Of a stretch of DNA of 64,000 bases, positions 11,456 through 21,305 are shown piece by piece (position 1 is the first letter of the stretch; every line of letters starts with the position of its first letter). Source of the stretch: Unio delphinus (Eukaryota; Mollusca; Bivalvia; Unionida; Unionidae); assembly GCA_029339505.1 (NCBI GenBank), contig JAQISU010000081.1, positions 21,229,501 to 21,293,500 of the forward strand, written 5' to 3'. The translations under genes were made by a program, and so were the position numbers. Under the pieces are notes generated by a model. It had not been told where the DNA came from. It ran no database searches and saw nothing but the letters and a program-made list of their open reading frames with translations.

Positions 11456-11559
11456 ATAATCTTGTGCAGATGGACGAGTCCTTAACTCAAGAGATTGTCC
11501 ATTCACTTCAGGTGTTGGAGACTGTTTCTCCAGTGCTACATAATTCTCTGTTATTAAAG
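11456..11559 (+). CDS. BTAF1: BTAF1 exon 5 of window
   Basis: The acceptor is TTTTGTATTCCAG and the donor AAAG|GTATAA. It completes a split GAT codon and leaves in phase 0. It encodes NLVQMDESLTQEIVHSLQVL, then ETVSPVLHNSLLLK. It matches the VNSLQVFETAA..LHPLL segment of the vertebrate HEAT region. Confidence 0.9.
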
Positions 11560-13762
11560 GTATAAAGAAACTGTTTCTTCATATTACCATTTTGGCTAAA
11601 GTTTATTATTTTTTAAATTCCGTTTTTTTAATAAATTTCTTTGTTTAATTTATACTGGTCTTTAAAATCTGGTAAGAGTGAGACATATAATGCTATTATT
11701 GGTGTTCATAAAATATACCACTTTATATTGAGACTACTTTAAAATGAAGTAAATACATACACTACTTACTCATTATAACAGAGTCCTTGGGAACCATACA
11801 GTACCAGACATGCCAACTGTTATGATTTTGCTGTAAGTCTTATAAAGTGATACTCAAAATATGAGCTTATGTATGGTATAAAAGGAAAAACTTTGCAAAT
11901 TTGATTGTTGCAATAAAATCTGAATAATTTTCTTGTCTGTGTTTGATTTTGGATCCAGGTTTCATATTAGCTTTAGTGGAATTAGCCAGCGAACCAGACT
12001 AACTTTACAGTAGCACCTCAGATGCTTTAAACTGCAGATATTTTTATAATGCAAAGTGCATGATCAAACTGTCGATTATAGAATTGTTTAAAATTGGCTT
12101 CCATCTTCCAATAGATATTAAAGATTAAAGGAAAATAAATAAGACTCTTAAAAAGTTTTAATAATCAATACAGAAGAGGAAAATGGAATATACAGATTGC
12201 TCTAAATTACAGCAGGAAGGGGCACAATTAAGATTTTTGGACATATCAATTTCAGTATGTCACGTGGTGGGAGATAGGATTGAAGTTGTCATGTTAAATT
12301 TAGACAAAAAAGTCCAAGAGTTATATCTAGTTGAAAGGTAGCAATAAGCCATTGGGTCACATAGAGTTTGGATCTGATGTTTATGCAACTGTTGGAACGA
12401 AAGTTTGTGCAAGTGTACCTGAATAACATAAGTATATGTGTACATTACAAAACTCTTTAGATGAATATAATGTTTACCATTGATGCATCAGTTTGGAATA
12501 TCAACTTTGTTAATACTTGTTTTTGAACTTGACAGTAGAAGTACCTGATTTTTGTTAAATCTTTCTGAAAATTGGTTAAATTTGCTGAAGAAACCAACTG
12601 ACATACTGGGATGATCTTGTTGTGGTTGTGATGTCTGCAGTACTTCCTCATTAAAATCTAGTCCATGGAAGCTATATAACATACTGCTTTATTTATGAGA
12701 CTACCTTATAGTGAAGTACATGGATATAGTACTCCAACATTATAACTCTGTCCATAGGGACCATAGTATATACCACTTTATATTGTAACTACCTTAATAT
12801 GAATTACATGCATACAGTAATACAGTACTCCTACATTATAACTCTGTCCATAGGGACCGTAGAATATACCACTTTATATTGTGACTATCTTATAATGAAT
12901 TACATGCATACAGTAATACAGTACTCCTGCATTATAACTCTGTCCATGGAAGCCATAGAGCCTTATAATGAGAACACCTCATAATGAAGTACATGATAAA
13001 TATTTTAAAAAATCTTACTACGTAATAAAATGGATTACATGAGTGTACTTGCCTTATAACACCAACTATGACATGTCTTACATCAACTTTCTTGCAGTAA
13101 TTGCAGTGCCATCATTGTTAAGATATTATGTTAAGTTTTGAAATTCTTATATTTCTTTCATCAGTTGCTGTATTCAACTGCAACTTTGATATGATATTAC
13201 TATATGCCTGCAACTTTTACTTTGCAATACCAGAATTTCATGTATTGCCTGTTTTGAGATAATTGTGGTATCAGCACTGAGATTATGTGGAAGTCTTGTA
13301 TCACTTTCATCAATACCTGTATTCACCTGAAACTTTGACACATTATTACCATATGCCTAAAGGTTGTTCACTCATATGCTAGAAATTCCTGTCTTGAGAA
13401 AGTAACATTTAACATTAATTGGCAATACAATTGCATTCTGCAGAATACTATTAGATTTTGAGCAGTTTCAAAATACAGTTGAGTATAAGATTGGGTCAAA
13501 TGATACAGCTGAAGCTGTTTATCTGTCTGTTTACCCTTTCAACTTTACAAGTTTTGTACTTAGTTTCAAAAATTCTTTAGTTATGCAGTATTAATGAAAA
13601 GTGTATCCTGGCCTATAAATGTATTTAATATGATTCTATGATTTTATTTGGGTTTGGAGTATTCAGTGTTAGACCAGTACTACAAAAGACTCGAGATGAC
13701 TTGATTTTCATTTTTACCTCAGAAATAAATTGCAATACTTTTATGTTCTTCCTCTTTTGCAG
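11560..13762 (+). other. Intron 5
   Basis: It holds a 96-bp tandem repeat (about 12660-12990) with a diverged single copy near 11710-11805. Otherwise only AT-rich sequence. Confidence 0.6.
12660..12990 (+). repeat. Tandem repeat, 96-bp unit, about 3 copies
   Basis: TATAACTCTGTCCATAGGGA recurs at about 12741, 12837 and 12933, each preceded by TACCACTTTATATTG and ATGAATTACATGCATACAG blocks. A related single unit is at 11710-11805. Confidence 0.8.
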
Positions 13763-13964
13763 GTGATAGATAAGCTCCCCAAACTGCTGACTTATTTACA
13801 CTGTAAATATACAGCTGTGCGACACATGGCAGCTCGTTGTTTGGGTGTGCTCAGTCAACTTTTGCCCTCAGAGGTCATGACCTTTACCATAGAAAAAGTA
13901 CTGCCTCTCCTTGAAGTCTCAGATAATGATACCACAAGACAAGGAGTATCTGAAGCAATTGCCA
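13763..13964 (+). CDS. BTAF1: BTAF1 exon 6 of window
   Basis: The acceptor is TTCCTCTTTTGCAG. The exon encodes VIDKLPKLLTYLHCKYTAVR, then HMAARCLGVLSQLL and onward to GVSEAIA; TAVRHMAARC is identical to vertebrate BTAF1. It ends in phase 1 within a split codon. The donor is not a U2 consensus but GTATCCTTT, the U12-type 5' splice site. Confidence 0.95.
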
Positions 13965-14613
13965 GTATCCTTTACATAGAAATTCTAACATGTATAGATA
14001 CCTTCCTACCTACCTACCCACCTATGGGAGGGAATAAAAAAAAAAGATAGAGAATGACATTCATAATCATACAGGTAGGAATGTCACACTTCAAACAGGA
14101 ATCTAATCCAACCCATCAGTAACAGCACTTGTCATCTAGCTTCCATAGATCATTACCCTAACCATTTAACCATGCACTCATCTCTTGAAAAGATGTATGA
14201 AATCATAGGTGTATGCTTGTGTTTTGAGAGAGAACAAGATCATACAAAGTGTTCAGTGTAAAGTGCACCACTCACCGACAAGACTTTCTGTAATGTAATG
14301 TTCGACTCTACAATGAGCCTGTGTTGCAATGCACAGCCTGTATGCTCAAGGTATATCAGTTTTCCCATTGTAAGCACTTGCACTCGTGCAGAATAGAGTG
14401 AACCAAACTCATTACATCTAAATAATGTATGATATTGACAAACCATACAGAGAAATGAAACCCAAGTACATTTTTCTATTTTAAATGATATGTAAACAAT
14501 AAATGTACACAATTCTATGACAGTGATATTATGATGTTGATAGGCGTTATTTAATTTGTATCTTACTGTAAAGTGATATCATGATGTTAAGTTGAATGAG
14601 AACAACAGGAGCT

Positions 14614-14765
14614 CATTTGTTAGAGCATTAGACTTGTAATCCAATGGTTGTAGGTTTGATACAAGCCCACATCAGGTTCTTCAGCATGTCCTTGGGAAAT
14701 TCACTTAGCTCCAACATCATATGATATATCCAAATCACCCCAACTCCCAAAATAATAGATATTGA
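14614..14765 (+). repeat. tRNA-derived SINE, family C
   Basis: The head AGCTCATTTGTTAGAGCATT followed by GTAATCCAATGGTTG and GGTTTGATAC resembles a tRNA A box, anticodon arm and B box. It is followed by CCTTGGGAAATTCACTTAGC, like the GGCAAGGCACTTT central block of several invertebrate SINEs. Related copies are at 29338-29480, 34325-34490 and 37520-37660. Confidence 0.55.
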
Positions 14766-15353
14766 AATACTAAATGATTAGAGTTGATATTGTTGGGAAA
14801 ATAAAATAGTAGTCAATACAAGCATTCAAGAAATCATCAATGCTTTATTGTAATTTAATTGATTAAATCCAGTTTGAGTTACACACAGTGCATTCTTCTC
14901 TAGCCCTTTGTTGGACCCCTCTTTGACTACTATGATTGCTCTTCCATACATGATGTCATTGTGGCCAGTATATGTTAATAAGCTAGTAACTAAATTTAGA
15001 TATGCTGTCATGCGGAACCAAGCTGATGACTGAGTTGGAGGGGGTGATTAAACATTATGTCAGTTGTTCGAATTAGTCATGCAAAATCAGATATGCCTGT
15101 AGAGATGCGTACTTTTCAGTGTCATATTTAGCTTAAAATTATCTGTGGAAAGAACCACACTCCTCCTCTCTATCCACCATGTCATTTATTTGGGGCATTT
15201 TCTTGCATGGCATACTGTTCCAGTTATGTTCTCGGGTGTATTGCACAGGCTCTTGCTTTCACAGCTTTGCTTTTGAACACAACTTTGTCTGTACTGTAAT
15301 ATGCTCAAAAAAGTATACTTCTATACTTCATTCATGATTCCTATGGTCTATGT

Positions 15354-15608
15354 ATGGAATATCGGCATTGGATTTTGCCTTTGGATCAGACTTGTCAAGT
15401 TTTGGTTATCAGTGCCCCCATACACCTTGTATCAGCCCTTACAGCTCTATATACCAGTGTTGGACACTCTTCACAACCCAACAAACTCCACAGAGTCTCT
15501 CTTCCTGAGGATTCCTATGCTACACAAGAATTCAAAGCTGGGCTGGGGCAGTGTGCTGTGACAGGACTTGCCCCCGTTATGCCAAAGATTATTTTATATG
15601 TACAATAA
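15354..15608 (+). other. Unassigned 84-codon open frame inside intron 6
   Basis: The frame starts MEYRHWILPLDQ and ends VMPKIILYVQ with a TAA that overlaps an AATAAA at about 15604. Base composition is less AT-rich than the surrounding intron. I recognise no family. It could be the 3' end of a decayed retrocopy or transposon, or chance. No promoter or splice acceptor was identified. Confidence 0.2.
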
Positions 15609-15719
15609 AGTGTATATTAACCTATGTATTGTGTGTTATTTAAATTAGGAATATATTTTCTTCTTTTTAAGAACTCTCAGTGTATCATCATTAGTCATGA
15701 TTCCTTGACCATGTGAAAG

Positions 15720-15868
15720 ATATTATTGATCATCTTGGATTGAATCTGATCCCATACATTGTTTTGCTTGTTGTCCCTGTTCTGGGACGGATGAGTGACC
15801 AAAATGAAGCAGTTCGCCTGATGAATACTCATTGCTTTGCCACTCTCATCAGGCTTATGCCTTTGGAG
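15720..15868 (+). CDS. BTAF1: BTAF1 exon 7 of window
   Basis: It follows the U12 acceptor (GTGAAAG|AT) and completes the split codon. It encodes NIIDHLGLNLIPYIVLL, then VVPVLGRMSDQNEAVR and TLIRLMPLE. PYIVLLVVPVLGRMSDQ and CFATLIRLMPLE are close to identical to vertebrate BTAF1. The donor GAG|GTCTGT is weak; it is fixed by the protein because the next residues, AGIPDPP, begin exon 8. Confidence 0.95.
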
Positions 15869-16030
15869 GTCTGTGTTCTCTGTTTCATTCTTTATGACTT
15901 AATGTCATCTGCATATTGTTAGGTTAGGTTTAATTGAAAAATATCTGAAGAAGATTCATGCTGAGAAGTAGAAATACTATTAGAATCTTATTATTTCGTA
16001 GAGTTGTTCCATTTAAACATACATTATACC

Positions 16031-16208
16031 CAGGGAAGGCAGTACCTAATGGTACTTACAGCTGCCTCGCTTGACGCTCAGCATTAAGAGGTTAGTGATA
16101 GGACTGGTCGGCTTGGTGTCAGGATAATGTGACTGGGTGGGATATCATGCTACATGTCTGCGGCATGATGCCCCAATGCTAGACATCACTATAAACTGCC
16201 TCACTGCA
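16031..16208 (+). repeat. SINE family B, 3' part, fused to LINE
   Basis: It matches 47345-47512 over about 170 bp, for example AGCTGCCTCGCTTGACGCTC, GGTGTCAGGATAATGTGACT and ACATCACTATAAACTGCCTC. The tRNA-like head is missing. It breaks off at ACTGCAGACATC, and the LINE coding sequence (minus strand) begins within a few bases. Confidence 0.75.
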
Positions 16209-16215
16209 GACATCA

Positions 16216-16880
16216 GACATATGAATGGGAGATTAGAAACTGGGCGGTAGTTCTTTAAATCGTTATGGTCAAGTGTTGGTTTCTTCAGCAGTGGCTTTAC
16301 GATGGCAGTTTTGAAAAATGATGGGAATTCCCCTGATGAGAGAGAGATATTGATAACATCAGTTAGTGAAGGCAATATTGGGTCTAAGCACTCAAGCAGC
16401 AGTGATGTCGGAATTGGATTAAGTTCACACGACTTTTGTGCACTTTTCATCACGATTGTCCGTACTAAATCAATAGAAACAGGTTCAAATGCTCTAACGG
16501 TTGTTGCTGAAATTCTGCATCATAACTGTATGGTGACGAATCAGTTGAAATTGTGCTGTCAAGCGAAACTCTAATGGTTTGTACTTTGTCATTGAAGAAA
16601 TTTGCAAATTGTTCTGGTAGGTCTAATGGAGAGAAGGTTGTTGGAAGTGGTGTACATTTGTTCCTTGACATTAGTTTGTTAGTTATCTCGAAGAGCTCTT
16701 TACAGCTGGAACTCTCCGTGATCTTAGTACTGTAGTGGGATGATTTGGCTCAATGGACTTTGTTTGTGACGTTCTTCTTAGCGGCTTCGTAGATTTGTTT
16801 ATGAATAGTGAGTCTGGTGGAAAGCCAAAGCCTCTCAGCTTTTCGGCGATGTCTTTTAGCAGTGCGAAGCTGGTCCCTAA
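16216..16880 (-). pseudogene. LINE reverse transcriptase, N-terminal remnant
   Basis: Minus-strand frames read QFANFFNDKVQTIRVSLDS, then KSCELNPIPTSLLLECLDP, then LKNYRPVSNLPF. These are the thumb-side linker and first RT block of CR1/L2-like elements. The frame shifts at least twice, and the palm domain including the YxDD box is absent, so it cannot encode an active enzyme. Confidence 0.8.
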
Positions 16881-16890
16881 CACTGCTATA

Positions 16891-17850
16891 TCATGGAGAA
16901 CACTTTTTTATTGATACTCTGCATTTGGTGGCTGGGGTATGTTTTTCATGCAATGAACGCAGACAGTTATCAAGTTGTTCCGCTGTTGGATGTAAGAAAG
17001 TTGTTAGGTTTTCATTTATGTCATGCATGAATTTGGTTCTATTTATCATACAGAGGTTTCTCTTAGTAGCAAATAGAGGTGGAGAGTTAGGGACTGAAAT
17101 GTAGAGATGGCATACAATGCAGAGGTGATCCGATGCAAGTTCGTGGGATACAAGGGTGGATTGCAGAATATTATCATCAGGTCTATAAAGAAACCAGTCT
17201 AAAATGTGACCAAGTTTATGGGTAGGTTGGTTAACTGACTGTTTAAGATTGAAAACATGAATGGAATCTAGGAGTTTTGACATGTATGGTTTACCAGGTT
17301 AGTCAAAGCGAAAGTTGAAATCTCCAAGAATAAATAGGTTGCCACCTATCGAATTTCCATACTCTAGAAGGTTTAGAAACTGCTCCAAAAGAGAGATTCA
17401 GTCGGCTTGTTTTTTCTAGTAGGAGGAGGACGGTAGAGACAGAAAAAATGGACTGAACTTTGTTCCAGTGTGAGTGGTGTTTGGACTAGTTCAAACGATG
17501 TGTGGCAGAAATTGAAGGTTGTGTTGTACTTAAGGCATTTGATCATGGAATTCTTTGTAATCACAGCAATTCCACCTCCGCGAAAGTTGCGGGGGAACGA
17601 CTTGATGGAGTAATCGCTGGGTGTTAAATCCGCACACTTAGTTTCTTTGCGCTTTTCCGGTGATCCTACTGATTGAGCATTTAATAATGCAATACGTAGT
17701 TGTATCCCTGGGACAGTTGACACAACGGTTGACGATTTAAGAGGAATTTGAACCAGGTTATTAAAATTAACGGCAGAATTTTTAAGTTGTTTATCCGTTA
17801 TGGTTGAAAGGGAGATAACTGGAATTTTTCTTCCTGTTCTATGCCGGCCA
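16891..17850 (-). pseudogene. LINE AP endonuclease remnant
   Basis: Minus-strand reading: IQLRIALLNAQSVG (first endonuclease block), RGGGIAVITKNS, FFCLYRPPP, LFILGDFNFRFD (catalytic D-x-N) with a stop directly after, then LASDHLCIVCHL (catalytic SDH). About 30 codons that normally lie between NAQSVG and GYSIKSFPR, including the catalytic ET-W segment, are deleted. It is dead as an enzyme. Confidence 0.8.
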
Positions 17851-18463
17851 GCTTTGAAAGAACGTTTCTTTTTTTCGCTTCCGTTTACATTTAAGAAATG
17901 ATGAATGTATTCCCAGTTCGTTTAATCTTGAGCACAATGTAGTATCTAGAACCAAGGTGTGGTCATTTAATCCAATTAATGAGGGTCCGTCATATTGTAA
18001 GTGGTCACGTGACGGCGGTTTATTAAAAAACAAATGACATCTTAACATTGGGACAAAACAGCTGAGAAAAATTGTAATTGTTCTCGTTTCCAAAACAAGG
18101 AGATGAATTAACACATACGAACAGAACAGCCAATGCATGATGAAACACAATAATGTAGACGATGATAGAGAACAAGCACAAATATCATAAATATAGAATC
18201 GGAAGAGCCTATTTCAAGCAGTTAAGCTATGGCTGCCATCTTTCCGGAAGTGAAATGAAATACAGAGTCTCCTCACTTAACGACCGACCTGTTTAATGAC
18301 CGCGCGAACTTACGACCTGTTCTCTAGCGCGGGAAATCCGATTACTCCATCAGTCATGTTGCTGCAGTCGGTCAGCAGTACAAGTACACGAATCATTCGT
18401 AGTCTCCAGGACTAAATATTTTCTTCATAAATTTGTACTTTATTGTACACCCTATAGTACAAA

Positions 18464-19228
18464 ATGTCAGCGAAAAGGAAGAACACGACGTCATCTTTAG
18501 GAATCACCAAGAATCGAAGGAAGGCCATCGATCTTGAGATGAAAATGAAGATCATAAACAATTTTGAAGCTGCTAAAAAAGTTAACTCGATAGCGCATGA
18601 CTTGGAGCTGGCGCATTCAACCGTTTTGACCATCTTGAAGGATAAAGATAGAGTGAAGGAGACAGTGAAAGCATCGGCAGGATTTAAAGCCATAATAACT
18701 AGGCAGCGGAAAGGACTCATTCATGAAATGGAGAAATTACTGGCGATTTGGTTTGATGACCAGATGAAAAAACGAATGCCGATGAGCCTTTTAATAATTC
18801 AAGCCAAGTCACGCAGTATCTTTGAAACTCTGAAGGCGCGCGAAGTCGAGGAATCAACGGAAACATTTACGGCAAGCCATGGATGGTTTCAACGGTTTCG
18901 TCGGAGATTCAACCTGCATAATCGGAGTATCAGTGGTGAGGCAGCAAGCGCTGACGTAGAGGCAGCAGAAAAATTTGCTGATCAATTTGAAGAAATTATC
19001 GAGAAAGGCAGCTACAGTCTGGAACAGATCTTCAATGTAGATGAAACCGGACTTTTTTGGAAAAGAAAATGCCCGAAAGGTCCTACATACACAAAGAAGA
19101 TAAAACAATGCCTGGTTTCAAGGCTTTTAAGGACAGGGTCACGTTGTTGTTGGGAGGAAATGTCGCTGGGTTCAAGTTAAAACCTTTTTTCATCTATCGC
19201 TCTGAGAACCCACGTGCATTGAAACAGG
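18464..19228 (+). pseudogene. Tigger transposase, N-terminal half (split, frameshifted)
   Basis: It starts MSAKRKNTTSSLGITKNRRK. Residues about 20-65 form the psq-type HTH (IAHDLELAHSTVLTILKDKD), about 75-150 the CENP-B-type DNA-binding domain (HGWFQRFRRRFNLHNRSI), and the DDE domain begins at [13 protein letters not shown] with the first catalytic Asp at residue 193. A frameshift near 19085-19095 moves the reading into another frame, which continues [18 protein letters not shown] up to 19228. There the piggyBac element interrupts it inside ALKQ|VNKNTLP. Confidence 0.9.
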
Positions 19229-19312
19229 TTAAATAACACAAAACACTGCTTGAAAACACTGACATTGATCCAGGAATATAACACAAAACACTTACCTAGT
19301 CACTATGTTCTA

Positions 19313-20989
19313 CTATTTCTTCAGTAATTCCTTGTGGTATCTGGCGAAACAGTTGTGTTTTACACAGAGACGGACATCACACTGTTTGCACATGATGGAC
19401 ACTTCATGTCTCCTCTTTTCGCTGTTACACATTTTGCAGCGCCCTGGTTTCTCTGCTTGTATGGGCCAATGTGCATTACCACAGTTATCAATTGTAGATG
19501 CAGCCTTTCTCTTTCTTGATCCTCGAAATGTCCCAATCATCTGCTGCGCGAGCGCGATTCTAAAATCCAGTTGTCTCCGTCGGATTTCCTTCTTCGTTTT
19601 GGTAACAAGTTTGTGGTTGGGCGACTCCTGCATAGTTATCAATGCATTTACTAGGGCAACATCAAAGCAGAACCAAAAGAGATATTTCCACCATTTGGTA
19701 GCTTTGCGGCAGGTTGAGTATTGCATTCTTTTCTGGTCTGCCAGGTCAACCCCAAACATGTATTTATTATAAAGCTCAGAGACAATTGGAGCTGGCACTT
19801 CCTGGTATGTTCCATTCTTCTGTCTCCTACGCACAGTCTTGCTCTCGTTTGGATTGCAACTTGTTGATAGGTAATGGACTATTTTTTTGTCCTTCCAAGC
19901 GATAGCACATAGGCTTCCTTTTGTCATTATGATACTCTCACCTCTGTTCTTTAATTTTGCTGATTTTAATTCTTCTGGCATTCCCTTTCTATTTGCCCGC
20001 ACTGTACCGAGGCAATATACTTTTTCTTTTCTCAGTGATTCAAACAGTGTTGGACTGGAGAAAAAATTGTCCATGTAAACAACATGTGATTTCCCACGTA
20101 TCTTCGCAGTCAGGTCATTTACCACACGAGCACCAAGGCCCTCTTCTTTTGTGCGTCCAGCCTGGCCCTCTTCTCTTCCAGTATACACTTGAAATTCATG
20201 AACATAACCATTGTGTGGATCTGCCCGTTCCCAAACTTTAATTCCAAACTTGGTCGGCTTTGCAGGCAAATATTGCTTGAATGATAATCGACCTTTGTAA
20301 GCAATCATCCCTTCATCCACACTCTGCTCTTTATGACCAGTGTAATTTTCAAGACAAGTTTTGGAAACTTCATCTAAAACTGGTCTTACGTGACACAACT
20401 TGTCATGTCCGGGCTGGCGTCTTGGAGGATTCTGTCTGGTATCATTTACGTGAAAATATTTAGATAATTTTTCAAAACGTAATCTGGTCATAATTGTTGG
20501 TATACTTATTATCTGGAAGGGACAAGTTGATCGCCAAGCTAAGCTATATTCTGGAAGTCCCAGGATGGAAAAAACTAAATGAATTCCAAGAAAGGCCATC
20601 ATTTCGTCTATGGTCGTCGGTGGCCAGAGTGAATCGGGCTTTTCTTGAATGCATCTAGCCGCATATCCATTTGTTTGACTAACAATGCTTTCAATCAAAG
20701 CCAGGGAAAAAAATTTAAAGAAAAAATCAATTTCTTTTTTCCCCTCATCTAAAACGAAAGTTGAACCGACGCTTTCTGCAAACTCTGTAACTTTCGGCGC
20801 ACACGGTTCTCTTGTCCACACTTCGTCGTCACTTTCTGTCTCAATTTCAGACAAACTTGATAAAGATGAAATATCGATATCACTACCAATACTTCTTACT
20901 TCATGGTGGTCAAAATCGTCCTCAGAAAAACCGGAAAAGTCGGAATCTGAATCGCTATCGTACGTAAACACCATTGTTTCTATTGTCAA
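19313..20989 (-). CDS. piggyBac transposase, intact frame, 558 aa
   Basis: An uninterrupted frame of the usual length for piggyBac transposases, which cut and paste at TTAA without leaving footprints. The N-terminus is acidic and Asp/Ser-rich (residues 10-57), as in this family. The catalytic domain has the DDD triad D225 (SVDEGMIAYKG), D307 (VVYMDNFFSS) and D415 (MFGVDLADQ). The C-terminus (about 503-548) is a Cys/His-rich zinc-binding domain, CKMC then CKQC..C..H. A basic stretch, SRKRKA, near 491-496 may be a nuclear signal. Start Met1 or Met6 are both possible. The neighbouring Tigger is decayed while this frame is not, so the insertion is comparatively recent. Transposition activity is inference only. 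Confidence 0.93.
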   Translation of the reverse strand: MTIETMVFTYDSDSDSDFSGFSEDDFDHHEVRSIGSDIDISSLSSLSEIETESDDEVWTREPCAPKVTEFAESVGSTFVLDEGKKEIDFFFKFFSLALIESIVSQTNGYAARCIQEKPDSLWPPTTIDEMMAFLGIHLVFSILGLPEYSLAWRSTCPFQIISIPTIMTRLRFEKLSKYFHVNDTRQNPPRRQPGHDKLCHVRPVLDEVSKTCLENYTGHKEQSVDEGMIAYKGRLSFKQYLPAKPTKFGIKVWERADPHNGYVHEFQVYTGREEGQAGRTKEEGLGARVVNDLTAKIRGKSHVVYMDNFFSSPTLFESLRKEKVYCLGTVRANRKGMPEELKSAKLKNRGESIIMTKGSLCAIAWKDKKIVHYLSTSCNPNESKTVRRRQKNGTYQEVPAPIVSELYNKYMFGVDLADQKRMQYSTCRKATKWWKYLFWFCFDVALVNALITMQESPNHKLVTKTKKEIRRRQLDFRIALAQQMIGTFRGSRKRKAASTIDNCGNAHWPIQAEKPGRCKMCNSEKRRHEVSIMCKQCDVRLCVKHNCFARYHKELLKK

Positions 20990-21144
20990 CTACAAATGCA
21001 TGTATTAACAAATGAGCGGTACAAATTTGAACAAAGGAACCAGATTTAGTAAGAACAATCATTTGTTAACTCTAATTTGATTGGTTGAATAGACTTTTAC
21101 TTCTATATATTGACCAATACGACCGATTGTAACATAGACATACA

Positions 21145-21292
21145 GAGCGGATCTATCAGTCACTGCGCTACAGGAAGGGTAAAATTCAAGCGGATATATC
21201 AGTCACCGGGAGAATTAGAGGTCTGTTTACAAGCGGATAGGTCAGTCACTGGTGAGGCTAGGCATATTTATTCAGCGGATATACACGTCAGT
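21145..21292 (+). repeat. Fourfold subterminal repeat of piggyBac
   Basis: The motif AGCGGATnTATCAGTCACTG starts at about 21145, 21189, 21232 and 21274 (41-44 bp apart); the last copy varies to ATATACACGTCAGTGG and runs into the right terminus. Such repeats may be transposase binding sites; that role is inferred. Confidence 0.7.
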
Positions 21293-21305
21293 GGTAGTGA
21301 AAGAG

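Larger units (their letters stand above)
13965..15719 (+). other. Intron 6, U12-type (minor spliceosome)
   Basis: The 5' splice site is GTATCCTTT (13965-13973), a full match to the GT-AG class of U12 donors. Near the 3' end TTCCTTGAC (15701-15709) matches the U12 branch-site consensus TTCCTTRAY. The presumed branch A at 15708 is 11 nt before the terminal AG (15718-15719), inside the narrow window these introns require, and there is no pyrimidine tract. Joining exon 6 to exon 7 at these sites gives EAIANIIDHLG, the same length as the vertebrate protein. The intron also holds a tRNA-like SINE (14614-14765) and an unassigned open frame (15354-15608). Confidence 0.9.
16209..18258 (-). mobile_element. 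Broken CR1/L2-like non-LTR retrotransposon
   Basis: Read on the minus strand: a 5' segment (about 18250-17730), an AP-type endonuclease (about 17730-16900) and the start of a reverse transcriptase (about 16880-16215), which stops abruptly at NYRPVSNLPF. Everything 3' of that (RT palm with the catalytic aspartates, 3' UTR) is gone, replaced by the SINE-B fragment. Several frameshifts and stops are present. The minus-strand start contains GGAAAGATGGCAGCC, a YY1-like motif often found in LINE 5' UTRs. The Tigger starts 2 to 5 bp beyond. Confidence 0.8.
19233..21305 (-). mobile_element. piggyBac element inserted in Tigger
   Basis: A 2073-bp insertion flanked by TTAA at 19229-19232 and 21306-21309. 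Deleting the insert and one TTAA restores the Tigger reading frame at this point, which proves the insertion and its order. The right end, read inward, is CTCTTTCACTACCACTGACG, similar to the CCYTTT..CTGCC end of piggyBac elements. The left end, ATAACACAAAACACTGC, does not match it clearly. Four 41-44-bp-spaced repeats of AGCGGATATATCAGTCACTG (21145-21292) form the right subterminal region. A 15-bp direct repeat, ATAACACAAAACACT, occurs twice at the left (19233, 19278). Confidence 0.9.

Noticed and set aside
20685..21008. Plus-strand frame of 107 codons over the piggyBac gene
   Set aside because: Antisense of the acidic, Ser/Asp-rich transposase N-terminus, a composition that is often open on the other strand.
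21110..21305. Start of the C-terminal Tigger frame taken as a real N-terminus
   Set aside because: The codons from 21110 to the TTAA at 21306 are the piggyBac subterminal repeats read through by chance.
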